NCBI GenBank assembly: GCA_044220975.1
Contig: JBGAPZ010000008.1
Location: forward strand, 1 to 64,000
Source of the DNA: SZUA-430 sp044220975
GTDB taxonomy: Bacteria > Pseudomonadota > Alphaproteobacteria > Micropepsales > Micropepsaceae
Direction: 5' to 3'
Length of the DNA stretch: 64,000 bases
In this document: in pieces, positions 1 through 7,593 of the stretch
Numbering within the stretch: position 1 is the first letter of the stretch
Layout of the letters: every line of letters begins with the position of its first letter
Translations under genes and position numbers: made by a program
The notes under the pieces: model-generated
The model's database searches: none
Told to the model about the DNA's origin: nothing
What the model saw: only the letters and a program-made list of their open reading frames with translations

Positions 1-735
1 GAACTGCTGCAGTTCGCCGACGCGAAGGTCGCACAATTGATCGGCCAACACGCGACGTTCACGGTGAAAGAGGCCCTCGAAGGGCGGGTGCAGGCGATTA
101 GCGGCGCGATCGCCGCACTCGATTTGCAATACCCGGATTTTACCAAAGCGATGCGTACGCGCTATCTGGAGCGGCTCGCGATTGGTTTGGAAGAGGCCGA
201 GTACAGCGGGCAGCACGCGCAGTCGCTTATCTCGACCGAGGTGTTCGAGAGCCTTGAAGAAGACCGCTCGGCGCGGCGTCAGGTTGCTTCGGCGCGGCCG
301 CAACTCGACCTTGGTTTGAAACTGACGGAGATGCTGGCGAAGGTGCCGATCTTTGCGGGCCTGAAGGAGGATCAGATCGCCCGGTTGGCGCAGATGCTGA
401 CGCCGGAATTGTTTACGCCGGGCGAGCGCATCATTCGCGCGGGCGATCAGGGCGACAAGATGTATTTCATCGCGTCGGGCATCGTGGACGTTCTGGTCGT
501 GCCGGATCCGGTCAGGCTGAAAACCGGCGACTTCTTCGGCGAGATGGCGCTGTTGAACGACAAGCCCCGCAACGCCGATGTCGTGTCCGCGGGTTACACG
601 AATATGCTGGTGCTCAAGCGGCGCGACTTCGATGCGCTGCTGAAGGCGCATCCGGGCATGCGCGAGAAGATCGAGGATATCGCGCGCAAACGCGAGGTCG
701 AGAATACGCGGCCGCTGACGTTGGCAGGGAAGTGA
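1..735 (+). CDS. Cation:proton antiporter C-terminal part with cyclic-nucleotide-binding domain (partial)
   Basis: The reading frame is open from base 1, so the N-terminus lies outside the window. The visible 244 residues are a soluble helical stretch (about 1-110) followed by a Crp-like cyclic-nucleotide-binding domain (about 115-225), recognised by PGERIIRAGDQGDKMYFI, the phosphate-binding-cassette-like GDFFGEMALL and a closing helix. A CPA1-type Na+/H+ exchanger with such a C-terminal sensor domain is the usual architecture in alphaproteobacteria. The membrane part is not visible, so the transporter identity is inferred. The arginine expected in the phosphate cassette is replaced (MALLNDKPRN), so cNMP binding is not assured. 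The stop overlaps a possible GTG just before the next gene. Confidence 0.7.
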   Translation, partial: ELLQFADAKVAQLIGQHATFTVKEALEGRVQAISGAIAALDLQYPDFTKAMRTRYLERLAIGLEEAEYSGQHAQSLISTEVFESLEEDRSARRQVASARPQLDLGLKLTEMLAKVPIFAGLKEDQIARLAQMLTPELFTPGERIIRAGDQGDKMYFIASGIVDVLVVPDPVRLKTGDFFGEMALLNDKPRNADVVSAGYTNMLVLKRRDFDALLKAHPGMREKIEDIARKREVENTRPLTLAGK

Positions 736-737
736 AC

Positions 738-1709
738 ATGACGACGAGGGTTTGGTTTGTGGCGGCGCTGGCGTTCGCGGCGAGCCCAAGTGCTTGGGCA
801 AACGACTCGAGCGCAGCGCTGGGCGCGGGCGGGATCACGCTGACGCAGAGTGCGGACATTCGCATGGCCAGCGAAGATCTTTACGTCAGCCGCGACGTGA
901 TCCGTGTGAAGTACGCCTTTGTGAACGAGAGCGGAGCGCCGATCACCACGCGCGTCGCCTTTCCACTACCCGAAGCGGACATGGAGGCGTTGAGCGAAAG
1001 CGATGTGGGCTGGCCGACAGACGATGTGGACAACGTTGTCGATTTCCACGTCACCGTCGATGGTCGCGCTGTGAAGCCTTCGTTGGAGCGCAAAGCGTTT
1101 TTGAAGGGTGTCGATGTCACGGATGTGTTGACCCGTTTCGGCGTGCCCATCAGTCCGAAAGCACAGGACGCGGCTGCGGTTGTGAACCGCTTGTCGAAAA
1201 CCCAGAAGCAAGAGCTTGTGACGCGCAAGCTCATCACGGCGACAGATGATTGGACGCAACTTTTGTGGGTCGTGAAGAATACCTACCACTGGGAGCAGAC
1301 GTTTCCGGCAGACCGGCCTTTGCGGGTGGAGCACACCTATAAGCCGGTTGTCGGCGGGCATTTCATTTCGCCCGAACCGCTGGCGGATGATGGCTACCGG
1401 CGCATGTTCTGCATCGACGAGCCGACGCGCAAAGGCATCGAGACGCGTATGCGCAGGCAGGGCAAGCGCGATCAAAGCACGATATTGATCGCCTCGGTCA
1501 TCGAATACGTGCTGACGACCGGCAAGAACTGGAAGGGGCCGATCGGGCAGTTCAAGCTGACGCTGAACAAGGGACGCAAGGACAACATCATCTCGTTCTG
1601 CATGGACGGCGTGAAGAAGACGGGCCTGACGACCTTCGTTGTCGAAAAGCAAAACTTCGAGCCGGAGAGCGATCTGAAGGTTCTGATCGTCGGTACGCCG
1701 AACGAATAG
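738..1709 (+). CDS. DUF4424-type secreted protein
   Basis: A 323-residue protein starting at the ATG two bases after the upstream stop, so it is probably co-transcribed with the antiporter end. Residues 1-21 form a Sec signal peptide ending in SAWA. The body contains MASEDLYVSRDVIRVKY and VAFPLPEADM, which match the DUF4424 family of periplasmic or surface proteins of unknown function as I remember it. No catalytic motif is evident. An in-frame GTG lies two codons upstream, but the ATG gives a better signal peptide. The function is unknown; family assignment is fairly secure. Confidence 0.75.
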   Translation: MTTRVWFVAALAFAASPSAWANDSSAALGAGGITLTQSADIRMASEDLYVSRDVIRVKYAFVNESGAPITTRVAFPLPEADMEALSESDVGWPTDDVDNVVDFHVTVDGRAVKPSLERKAFLKGVDVTDVLTRFGVPISPKAQDAAAVVNRLSKTQKQELVTRKLITATDDWTQLLWVVKNTYHWEQTFPADRPLRVEHTYKPVVGGHFISPEPLADDGYRRMFCIDEPTRKGIETRMRRQGKRDQSTILIASVIEYVLTTGKNWKGPIGQFKLTLNKGRKDNIISFCMDGVKKTGLTTFVVEKQNFEPESDLKVLIVGTPNE

Positions 1710-1722
1710 ACGCGGCTGACGC

Positions 1723-1989
1723 CTATTTCCCCGTCACGCGGCCGCCCCAATTTGAGAACAGTTCCCCGACGCAAGCGCCTGTGGATCTATCGGCGATATC
1801 TTTGCGCGCGTTGATTTCGAGGTCGCCGAAGGCATCTTCGACCGTGACGCCCAGACCGCCAGCGGCTTCTGCGCGGGCCGCGATTTCTGCGGCGAGTGCA
1901 CGGCAGGGGTCGACCTGGCCATACATCACGAAAAGCGGGCCGAAGAGTGCGAGTTGGGCCAGCACGATCAGAAACGCGATACTGCGCAT
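1723..1989 (-). CDS. Small secreted protein, unknown function
   Basis: An 88-residue product beginning MRSIAFLIVLAQLALFG, a signal peptide or N-terminal anchor, followed by a short polar domain with two cysteines (VDPCRAL and GACVGELF) that could form a disulfide in the periplasm. The start is chosen because GGAGG lies seven bases upstream of this ATG; the frame continues further upstream but without a sensible start. It follows the lipoprotein gene on the same strand by 37 bases, so the two are probably one transcript. The ribosome site lies in the 3' arm of a perfect hairpin. I do not recognise a family. Confidence 0.6.
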   Translation of the reverse strand: MRSIAFLIVLAQLALFGPLFVMYGQVDPCRALAAEIAARAEAAGGLGVTVEDAFGDLEINARKDIADRSTGACVGELFSNWGGRVTGK

Positions 1990-1996
1990 GAAATTT

Positions 1997-2017
1997 CCTC
2001 CGGTTCTTAACCGGAGG
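1997..2017 (-). promoter_or_regulatory. Hairpin enclosing the Shine-Dalgarno of the 88-residue gene
   Basis: Perfect 9-base inverted arms CCTCCGGTT and AACCGGAGG are separated by three bases. On the minus strand the second arm contains the GGAGG that serves the ATG at 1989, so the ribosome site would be paired in the folded RNA. It could instead simply separate the two cistrons. Confidence 0.5.
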
Positions 2018-2026
2018 TTACCGCGA

Positions 2027-2296
2027 TCAGCGATCGCCGGGAATGTCCCCGCGGGCGCCAGGCGAACACGACCCATAACCAGCGCGCCAGCCGGCGCGAT
2101 AGCCCTCGCTCACGTCCCAAAGCTGCTGGTCGCGCACCGGCTTTGTGACAGGCGTACCTGGCGAACGAGCGGTTCCAGTCGCGCAACCGTCGGAGAAGCC
2201 CGAGTCGTAGTCCGGGTCGTTGTCGTATTGTGTCGTGCCGCAGCTGCCTAAGGCAAACGCGGCAAACAACACGGCGAAAGCTGTCGGTAAACGCAT
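2027..2296 (-). CDS. Small lipoprotein, unknown function
   Basis: An 89-residue protein with a lipoprotein signal: MRLPTAFAVLFAAFALGSC, with Cys19 as the predicted lipidated residue. The mature part is short and Gly/Asp/Tyr-rich, with the repeated pattern YDSGFSDGCATG and GYRAGWRAGYGSC, so it has two further cysteines. The ATG at 2296 is preceded by GGAGATCAGTT, a good ribosome site, while the longer frame gives no signal peptide. The asparagine/aspartate at +2 (Gly-Thr after Cys) does not show the inner-membrane retention Asp, so outer-membrane sorting is likely. Function unknown. Confidence 0.65.
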   Translation of the reverse strand: MRLPTAFAVLFAAFALGSCGTTQYDNDPDYDSGFSDGCATGTARSPGTPVTKPVRDQQLWDVSEGYRAGWRAGYGSCSPGARGDIPGDR

Positions 2297-2322
2297 CAAC
2301 TGATCTCCGGACGCTTCGTTCC

Positions 2323-2338
2323 TTAACACGCGCTTAAC
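2323..2338. promoter_or_regulatory. Candidate CtrA-binding box
   Basis: TTAACACGCGCTTAAC fits the alphaproteobacterial CtrA consensus TTAA-N7-TTAAC exactly. It lies between the minus-strand lipoprotein (ATG 2296) and the plus-strand parA-like gene (ATG 2498), so it could act on either promoter. The match is by eye only; a chance hit is possible. Confidence 0.5.
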
Positions 2339-2404
2339 CGGGCCGATGGCGGTACGTCAAGCCTCGTGCGTGCGGGTGTGTCGAAGCTCACGATCTTGTT
2401 CGGC

Positions 2405-2454
2405 GCAATTCGAGATAATTGCACGTCTGGCGCTTAAACGCAGCGCAATTTGCG
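2405..2454. promoter_or_regulatory. Pair of GCAATT palindromes upstream of parA-like gene
   Basis: Two dyads share a core: GCAATT-N6-AATTGC at 2405-2422 and CGCAATTTGCG at 2444-2454. They lie 44-93 bases before the ATG of the ParA-like gene. They may be an operator or a centromere-like site for the ParA/ribbon-helix-helix pair downstream; this is inference from position and symmetry. Confidence 0.35.
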
Positions 2455-2497
2455 TGCGCTAGCGTTGCCGTCGACATCTGGGCATGGAGTGAAAGTA

Positions 2498-3226
2498 ATG
2501 CAGTCGATGCGCGTTGTGGTTTTCGCTTCACAGAAGGGCGGATCGGGCAAGACGACGTTGGCGGGCCACATCGGCGTGCAAGCCGAGCTCGCGGGTGCAG
2601 GACCCGTGGCGCTGATCGACACCGACCCGCAAGGCTCGCTTGCGAAATGGTGGAACTGCCGCGAGGCCGCGACGCCGGCGTTCATCCACTCGGTGTTCAC
2701 GAACTTGGTGCACGACCTCGACGAGGCCCGCGCGCAAGGCTTCAAGCTGGTCGTGATCGACACGCCGCCCGCTGTTACCAAGGCAATTTCGGAAGTCATC
2801 AGCTTCGCAGATCTGGTCGTGCTGCCGACGCGTCCGAGCCCGCACGACTTGCGCGCGGTCGGACCCACGATCGACATTTGCGAATCCCGCAAGAAGCCGA
2901 TGCTGTTTGCGCTGAATGCGGCGACAGCGCGCGCGAAGATCACGATGGAAGCGGCCGTCGCGCTTTCGCAGCACGGAACCGTAGCGCCGGTCACAATTCA
3001 CAACCGCACGGACTTTGCGGCGTCGATGATCGATGGGCGCACGGTGATGGAGATCGAGCCTGACGGGAAGTCGGCCGAGGAGGTTCGCGACCTTTGGGAA
3101 TACATCGACGCGCGCTTACTGCGTCGCGACGTGAGGACGCCCGAGTCGAGCGATGTCGTGCCCCTGCGGCGCAACGTCAATGCGCTTGGGCGCGAAGTGC
3201 CGACGTTCGGCCGCCGCGCGAATTAG
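2498..3226 (+). CDS. ParA/MinD-family P-loop ATPase (orphan)
   Basis: A 242-residue ParA-type ATPase. The deviant Walker A motif KGGSGKTT is near residue 13, the switch I/Walker A' aspartate pattern DTDPQGS follows near 40, and Walker B is VVIDTPP near 85. Such ATPases position plasmids, chromosomes or protein clusters by dimerising on DNA. There are no ParB, replication or flagellar genes nearby. The ATG at 2498 is chosen for GGAG eight bases upstream; a second ATG three codons later is possible. The next gene, 29 bases downstream, encodes a protein with a DNA-binding-like C-terminus, a likely partner. TadE/G-like genes follow, so a polar-pilus positioning role is a possibility, not shown. 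Confidence 0.85.
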   Translation: MQSMRVVVFASQKGGSGKTTLAGHIGVQAELAGAGPVALIDTDPQGSLAKWWNCREAATPAFIHSVFTNLVHDLDEARAQGFKLVVIDTPPAVTKAISEVISFADLVVLPTRPSPHDLRAVGPTIDICESRKKPMLFALNAATARAKITMEAAVALSQHGTVAPVTIHNRTDFAASMIDGRTVMEIEPDGKSAEEVRDLWEYIDARLLRRDVRTPESSDVVPLRRNVNALGREVPTFGRRAN

Positions 3227-3255
3227 TTTCGGTCAACGAACGAGGGCCGTTTCTC

Positions 3256-3810
3256 ATGTCGAAATATGCATCGCTCACTGCAGGTATTCTGGCACGCAAA
3301 GGCGAGGCGGAGCCGACGGCAACGCCGTTTGCAGACCAAATGCTTACGCGCGTCGGCTGTCCCGCGCCCGAGATCTCAGGGCTTACTCCCATGCACGGTC
3401 ACACACACGTGCACGCGGAGCACGGTCTTGCAAAGCAACAGGGCCTCAAACCCCCGCCGCCCAAGCCGCTCGACCCATTCGGTTCGTTCGGCCGCCGTGT
3501 CACGAGCGATACGAACGTGTCAGTTCTACCGATGCCGGCGTCGGTTCGAGATGTGTCTCACGACGAGGAGGAGCATGTCGTCGACAGTCACTGCGGCACT
3601 TGCCCTGGACCGTCGCTTGAGGAAGCCGGCAAGACCTATCACGTCAATCTGCGACTGAAGCGCATGCGCTTTGTGAAACTGAAGCTCTCGGCAGCTCTGC
3701 TGCGCCGCCCGGTGCAAGACATTGTGGCCGAAGCACTTGACCACTGGTTCGAGACGCTGCCCAGCGACGTGCTCGGCGACTGCGCTTGTCTCAAGGCGCG
3801 CTGCGACTAA
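3256..3810 (+). CDS. Unknown protein with ribbon-helix-helix-like C-terminus, ParA neighbour
   Basis: A 184-residue protein. The first 120 residues are Pro/His-rich and look disordered (HGHTHVHAEHG, KPPPPKPLDPFG) and include a CGTC motif. The last 55 residues, from KTYHVNLRLKRMRFVKLKLS, have the strand-helix-helix pattern of ribbon-helix-helix DNA-binding proteins, ending with CACLKARC. Small basic RHH proteins are the usual partners of ParA ATPases in type Ib partition modules, so it could be the adaptor for the upstream ATPase. The ATG at 3256 gives a protein of sensible length, and the upstream frame overlaps parA. I do not recognise a named family. Confidence 0.6.
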   Translation: MSKYASLTAGILARKGEAEPTATPFADQMLTRVGCPAPEISGLTPMHGHTHVHAEHGLAKQQGLKPPPPKPLDPFGSFGRRVTSDTNVSVLPMPASVRDVSHDEEEHVVDSHCGTCPGPSLEEAGKTYHVNLRLKRMRFVKLKLSAALLRRPVQDIVAEALDHWFETLPSDVLGDCACLKARCD

Positions 3811-3929
3811 CCTCGACGTGCGCGCGAAAATCGGCGCCTAATTTTCCTAAATTCGTCGTCGATTCCTTGTCAGGATGGAAGGACCTTTCAGCGATCTTGG
3901 AAACACCCAAGCTCGCGAAGGTCCGCCAA

Positions 3930-5156
3930 ATGCTTTTGATCTCATTCTTCCGCCGCTTCCGTGACGATCGCCGCGCCAATACGGCCATCATGTTCGCGTT
4001 GTCACTGCCCATTCTCGTCGGCATGAGCGGGCTCGGTGTCGAGACGGGCTACTGGTACTTCAAGCAGCGTGAGTTGCAGACGGCGGCAGACGTTGCGGCG
4101 ATTGCCGGCGCAGTCGAAAAGCGTTCCGGCAAAAGTAACGGCGTCATTACAGCTGCGGCTACGGCCGAAGCTATTGAGCACGGTTACGTCGCAGGCTCGA
4201 TCACTGTCAACACGCCACCGACCTCGGGTAGCCACATCAACTCGACCTCGGTCGAAGTGTTGTTGACGATGCCGGCGGAACGATTTTTCTCTCAGATCTA
4301 TTCGGAAAGCGTTGTCACGCTGCACGCGCGCGGCGTGGCGACGGCGAACAACGGCGGCGAAGCGTGCATCTTGGCGCTCGACCCGACGGCGAGCGGCGCG
4401 GTGACGTTTACCGGCAACAACTTAACGCTGATCAACGGCTGCAACGTGATGTCGAACTCGTTGAGCAACAGCTCGCTCATCGTCAATGGCTCGGCGGACG
4501 TGACGGTGCCGTGCGTTTTGGCGGCGGGCGGTTTGTCCGTCGACGACGGTCTCAACCTGACTGATTGCACCGAACCGCAGGCCAACGTGCCGCCGGCCAC
4601 CGATCCGTTCGGCGGGTTGGCGCAACCGTCCGTCAGCGGGCCGTGCCTGACCTTGCCCAGCAGCACCGGGGCGGCGACGTTGTCGCCCGGGCGTTATTGC
4701 GGCGGCGGCAATCTGAAAGGCGTGAAGACCTTTTTGCCGGGCACCTATGTCATGGACGGCGGCGACTTTCGCATCAACGCCAGCGCCGACGTAAGCGGAA
4801 GCAACGTGACGTTCTTCATGACGAACAATGCGACGACGAACTTCAACGGTACGGCGAAGATCAATCTCACTGCGCCGACAAGCGGCACGTACAAGGGCAT
4901 CGTGTTCTACGGCGATCCCGACAACACCTACAATTCGAACAAGTTCAACGGAACGGCGGACTCGATGCTCACCGGAGCGCTCTACTTCCCGAACCAGGAC
5001 GTCGAGTTCCTCGGTAACTTCTCGGGACAGAACGGTTGTATGCGGGTTGTGTCGCGCACGGTGAAGTTCACCGGAAACCTGAACTTGAACTCCGACTGCA
5101 CTGCGTACGGGCTCAACGGCATGCCGTTGCCCGGTCGCGTGTCGCTGGTTGAGTGA
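3930..5156 (+). CDS. TadG-like Flp pilus assembly protein
   Basis: The predicted 408-residue protein begins with a short basic tail and the transmembrane segment NTAIMFALSLPILVGMSGLGVE (in the DRRANTAIMF context), the hallmark of TadE/TadG N-termini, followed by QRELQTAADVAAIAGA. The long remainder is Ser/Thr/Asn/Gly-rich and looks like a secreted beta-structure. TadG-type proteins belong to the Tad (Flp pilus) system and sit at the inner membrane facing the periplasm. The frame is open back to 3786, overlapping the preceding gene; the ATG at 3930 gives the typical N-terminus but has only a weak ribosome site, so the start is uncertain. No CpaF, CpaE or secretin genes are in the window. Confidence 0.7.
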   Translation: MLLISFFRRFRDDRRANTAIMFALSLPILVGMSGLGVETGYWYFKQRELQTAADVAAIAGAVEKRSGKSNGVITAAATAEAIEHGYVAGSITVNTPPTSGSHINSTSVEVLLTMPAERFFSQIYSESVVTLHARGVATANNGGEACILALDPTASGAVTFTGNNLTLINGCNVMSNSLSNSSLIVNGSADVTVPCVLAAGGLSVDDGLNLTDCTEPQANVPPATDPFGGLAQPSVSGPCLTLPSSTGAATLSPGRYCGGGNLKGVKTFLPGTYVMDGGDFRINASADVSGSNVTFFMTNNATTNFNGTAKINLTAPTSGTYKGIVFYGDPDNTYNSNKFNGTADSMLTGALYFPNQDVEFLGNFSGQNGCMRVVSRTVKFTGNLNLNSDCTAYGLNGMPLPGRVSLVE

Positions 5157-5188
5157 TCTTGGCTCTGAACAAAGGAGAAGGGTGTACC

Positions 5189-5611
5189 ATGCTACAATTC
5201 CTTCAACGTTTTGCTCGCGACGAACGCGGCGTCTCGGCAGTCGAGTTCGCGCTCTGCGTCCCGGTACTCTTGTTTTCGCTGCTTGGCGTCGTCGATCTCG
5301 GCAACGTGGTTTACCAGCGGTCTGATATGGAATCCGCGTTGCGCGCGGGCATCCAGTATTTCATGAACGGCGGCGACAACCTTGCAAGAGCCGAGGAGGT
5401 TGTGAACTCGTCGTGGACTACGAAGCCTGAAGGCGTGTCGATCGTCGCCGAGAGAGTTTGCCTTTGCGGTGCCGTTGAGCACGTGTGCAACGCGTTGTGC
5501 GAGGACGGGACGTATCCCGCAAGCTACAACCGCTTGCGAGCGATCGCCGAGTTCGAGGGCATTCTCGTGAACAACGAATATTTGGCCGAACAATCGGTTC
5601 GCGTGCGGTGA
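5189..5611 (+). CDS. TadE-like pseudopilin-type membrane protein
   Basis: A 140-residue TadE-like protein: a charged N-tail (RFARDERGVSAVEFALCVP) with the characteristic glycine/valine-glutamate junction and one hydrophobic helix (residues about 14-40), then a periplasmic domain with four cysteines (VCLCGAVEHVCNALC). The ATG at 5189 has AAAGGAG ten bases upstream. It sits between two other TadE/G proteins, 32 bases after the TadG-like gene, so the three are probably co-transcribed and assemble together in the minor-pilin complex of a Tad pilus. Confidence 0.75.
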   Translation: MLQFLQRFARDERGVSAVEFALCVPVLLFSLLGVVDLGNVVYQRSDMESALRAGIQYFMNGGDNLARAEEVVNSSWTTKPEGVSIVAERVCLCGAVEHVCNALCEDGTYPASYNRLRAIAEFEGILVNNEYLAEQSVRVR

Positions 5612-5622
5612 GGATGGTCCCT

Positions 5623-6024
5623 ATGCGTATGTTTTGGACGCGGTTTTGGAAGGCAAACGACGGTGCTTCGGCGCTTGAGTTCGCGCTGATATTTCCGGTG
5701 TTTTCTTCGATGCTGTTCGGTACGATCCAGATGGGCCTTGCCTACTACACGGCGGGCAGCGTGCAGTTCGCCTTAGAACGCACGGCGCGTATTACGATGG
5801 TCGACCAGGACATGTCGGGCGCTCAAGTGCAGGCTGCGTTCGCCGACCAGTTGTCGACCTTTACGGATGAGGACATCGGTATCAACTACACCGTGGATTC
5901 GTCGGGCGACATTCCGATTGCGATCTTCACTGCGAGCTACACTTACCACTTCATCGTCCCGTTCGTTCCGACGTTCGACATCACTTTCCCGGTCGAGACG
6001 CGCGTGCCGCTTGAGCCGACCTAG
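5623..6024 (+). CDS. TadE-like pseudopilin-type membrane protein
   Basis: A 133-residue second TadE-like protein: RFWKANDGASALEFALIFP carries the conserved Glu before a single transmembrane helix, and the rest is a small periplasmic domain without cysteines. The ATG at 5623 has AGGA eight bases upstream; an ATG at 5614 is also possible. The gene begins 11 bases after the first TadE stop. Its TAG stop shares a CTAG tetranucleotide with the stop of the convergent peroxiredoxin-like gene. Confidence 0.75.
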   Translation: MRMFWTRFWKANDGASALEFALIFPVFSSMLFGTIQMGLAYYTAGSVQFALERTARITMVDQDMSGAQVQAAFADQLSTFTDEDIGINYTVDSSGDIPIAIFTASYTYHFIVPFVPTFDITFPVETRVPLEPT

Positions 6025-6719
6025 CTGCGCAAAGTTGCGATCAGGTCTTCAATCGCCATTCGTTTGCGGTAGTCGGGGTCGATGTAGCGGGTTTTGACGC
6101 GGCCGTCTTGGCCGACCACGAACGTCGCCGGGATCGGCAGGAACCACGCGTCGTTGCCTTGACCTTCACTCGGCACGAAGCCTCCGAGCGTCATCAGGCG
6201 CCTCATCTCGTCGCCGACCCAGAAGGCTAGGTTGAGCGAAAGCGCATAACCGTTGTCGAGGTCGGTGAGAACGGGGAACGGCGCGTTCGCTTCGCTCTTC
6301 ATGATGGTCGAGTATTTCGTCCGTTCGGGCGTAATGGCGATGATCTCGCCTTTGTCGCCCAGACGGTGTTGCGCTTTGCCGAGTGCGTGGGTGTTCAAGC
6401 GGCAATATGGGCACCAGTGGCCGCGGTTGAATATGACGGCGACGGGGCCTTTCTCGAGTTCCTCTCCCAAACTGACGAGGCGGCCTTTGTCGTCCGGCAG
6501 TGCGAACGGAGGCATCATTTCGCCGACACGCGGCGCGTCCTCGCCGGCTTCGGTCGAGTGCAGACGGGTGACTAGATGGTCGACGCTGCTTGCGAATTCT
6601 TCGCTAAGATTTCTGACGGCGTTGGCGACATAGTCGAGCTGCACGCTCAGCGGCACGTCCATGTCGCGCGCGGCTTGGAACGCGGCTTCAAGTTGGGTAC
6701 CGAGAGGGGCGTCGTTCAT
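6021..6719 (-). CDS. Peroxiredoxin-like (AhpC/TSA) protein
   Basis: A 232-residue protein with a helical N-terminal extension (1-75) and a thioredoxin-fold AhpC/TSA domain (about 78-230). The active-site region FNRGHWCPYCRLNTHAL gives a CPYC motif, where the first Cys would be peroxidatic or redox active. Such proteins reduce peroxides or act as disulfide oxidoreductases; the substrate here is unknown. No signal peptide is seen, so it is cytosolic. The ATG at 6719 is preferred over a further-upstream TTG/GTG because it removes an unlikely tail. It converges on the TadE gene with overlapping stops. Confidence 0.8.
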   Translation of the reverse strand: MNDAPLGTQLEAAFQAARDMDVPLSVQLDYVANAVRNLSEEFASSVDHLVTRLHSTEAGEDAPRVGEMMPPFALPDDKGRLVSLGEELEKGPVAVIFNRGHWCPYCRLNTHALGKAQHRLGDKGEIIAITPERTKYSTIMKSEANAPFPVLTDLDNGYALSLNLAFWVGDEMRRLMTLGGFVPSEGQGNDAWFLPIPATFVVGQDGRVKTRYIDPDYRKRMAIEDLIATLRS

Positions 6720-6775
6720 CGTTGCCGACTTTTTCAGACCGAGGCTAATCGGCGCACAGTCAACCACAGATGAGG

Positions 6776-6799
6776 CCGGGCGGCAAAACTGCCGCCCGG
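6776..6799 (-). terminator. GC-rich hairpin after the Yip1-type gene
   Basis: Perfect 9-base arms CCGGGCGGC and GCCGCCCGG with a 6-base loop lie 16 bases beyond the stop of the minus-strand Yip1-family gene. No U-tract follows on the minus strand, so it is a probable but not canonical intrinsic terminator. Confidence 0.45.
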
Positions 6800-6814
6800 A
6801 GCAGTGAATTCAGG

Positions 6815-7417
6815 TCAGTTCACACGCATCATAGGGGTGACGGACGGGACCATCATGCTGCTCAAGGTGCCGATGAGGATGTAGATCACGATCATAACGC
6901 CAACGACGGCTAGGGTGTAGACCATCGCCTTGTCTTCGGCGGGCTTCATCAACTTCGGTAGGCCCACATAGAGAAGATAGAGTGAGTAGAGAGCGCCGAG
7001 CAGGGCTACGATGCCAAGTTGTGGAAGGATCATCACGAGGCTTGCGACCCAAGACGCGGTGGGCGCGTAAGCGGCCACTTTGAACGCTTGGCCCGCATCC
7101 GGCGTACCGCCGAATTGCGGCGCCAGCGCATTGATGACGAGACCGGTAATGTAGACACCGGCAAGGCCGAGGATAACTTGCAGGATGGCTTGGCCCAATG
7201 CGGCGCCGGCCGGCAAGCGATACGAGCCAAATCCGAAGCTGATACCGATCACGGACATGCCGATCGCCGTCGCGAGGGCCGCGGCGATAATCAGCGGTCC
7301 GACGTAGTTCATGTAAATGCGCTGCACGTTCGCGTCTTCACCGGCAATGACGTCCCATTCGGTTGCGGGCGACAGAATGAGTTTTTGAACGCGTGCAATG
7401 ATGGCCATAAAATCCAT
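6815..7417 (-). CDS. Yip1-family multi-pass membrane protein
   Basis: A 200-residue protein with a short cytosolic N-terminus containing LSPATEWDVIAGE, typical of bacterial Yip1-domain proteins, then about five hydrophobic segments (near 38-60, 75-95, 115-135, 138-155, 165-190). The inner-membrane role of this family in bacteria is not known. The ATG at 7417 has GGAGAG seven bases upstream, and the longer frame upstream has no credible start. It stands alone, divergent from the DUF1365 gene. Confidence 0.75.
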   Translation of the reverse strand: MDFMAIIARVQKLILSPATEWDVIAGEDANVQRIYMNYVGPLIIAAALATAIGMSVIGISFGFGSYRLPAGAALGQAILQVILGLAGVYITGLVINALAPQFGGTPDAGQAFKVAAYAPTASWVASLVMILPQLGIVALLGALYSLYLLYVGLPKLMKPAEDKAMVYTLAVVGVMIVIYILIGTLSSMMVPSVTPMMRVN

Positions 7418-7593
7418 GGGTTCTCTCCTTTTCCCCTCGCGTAACCGGCGGGTCCCGACGCAGGGACACGTGATTCGCGACATGACGGCTATCCTAACCT
7501 TTTGCGGTGTGTTTCGGTGATCGTGGACACAATGGTGGTGAATGCGCTTGGTTTTCCGCTGATCCGCAGGACTTAAGAGGCCGTAAGAGGTGC

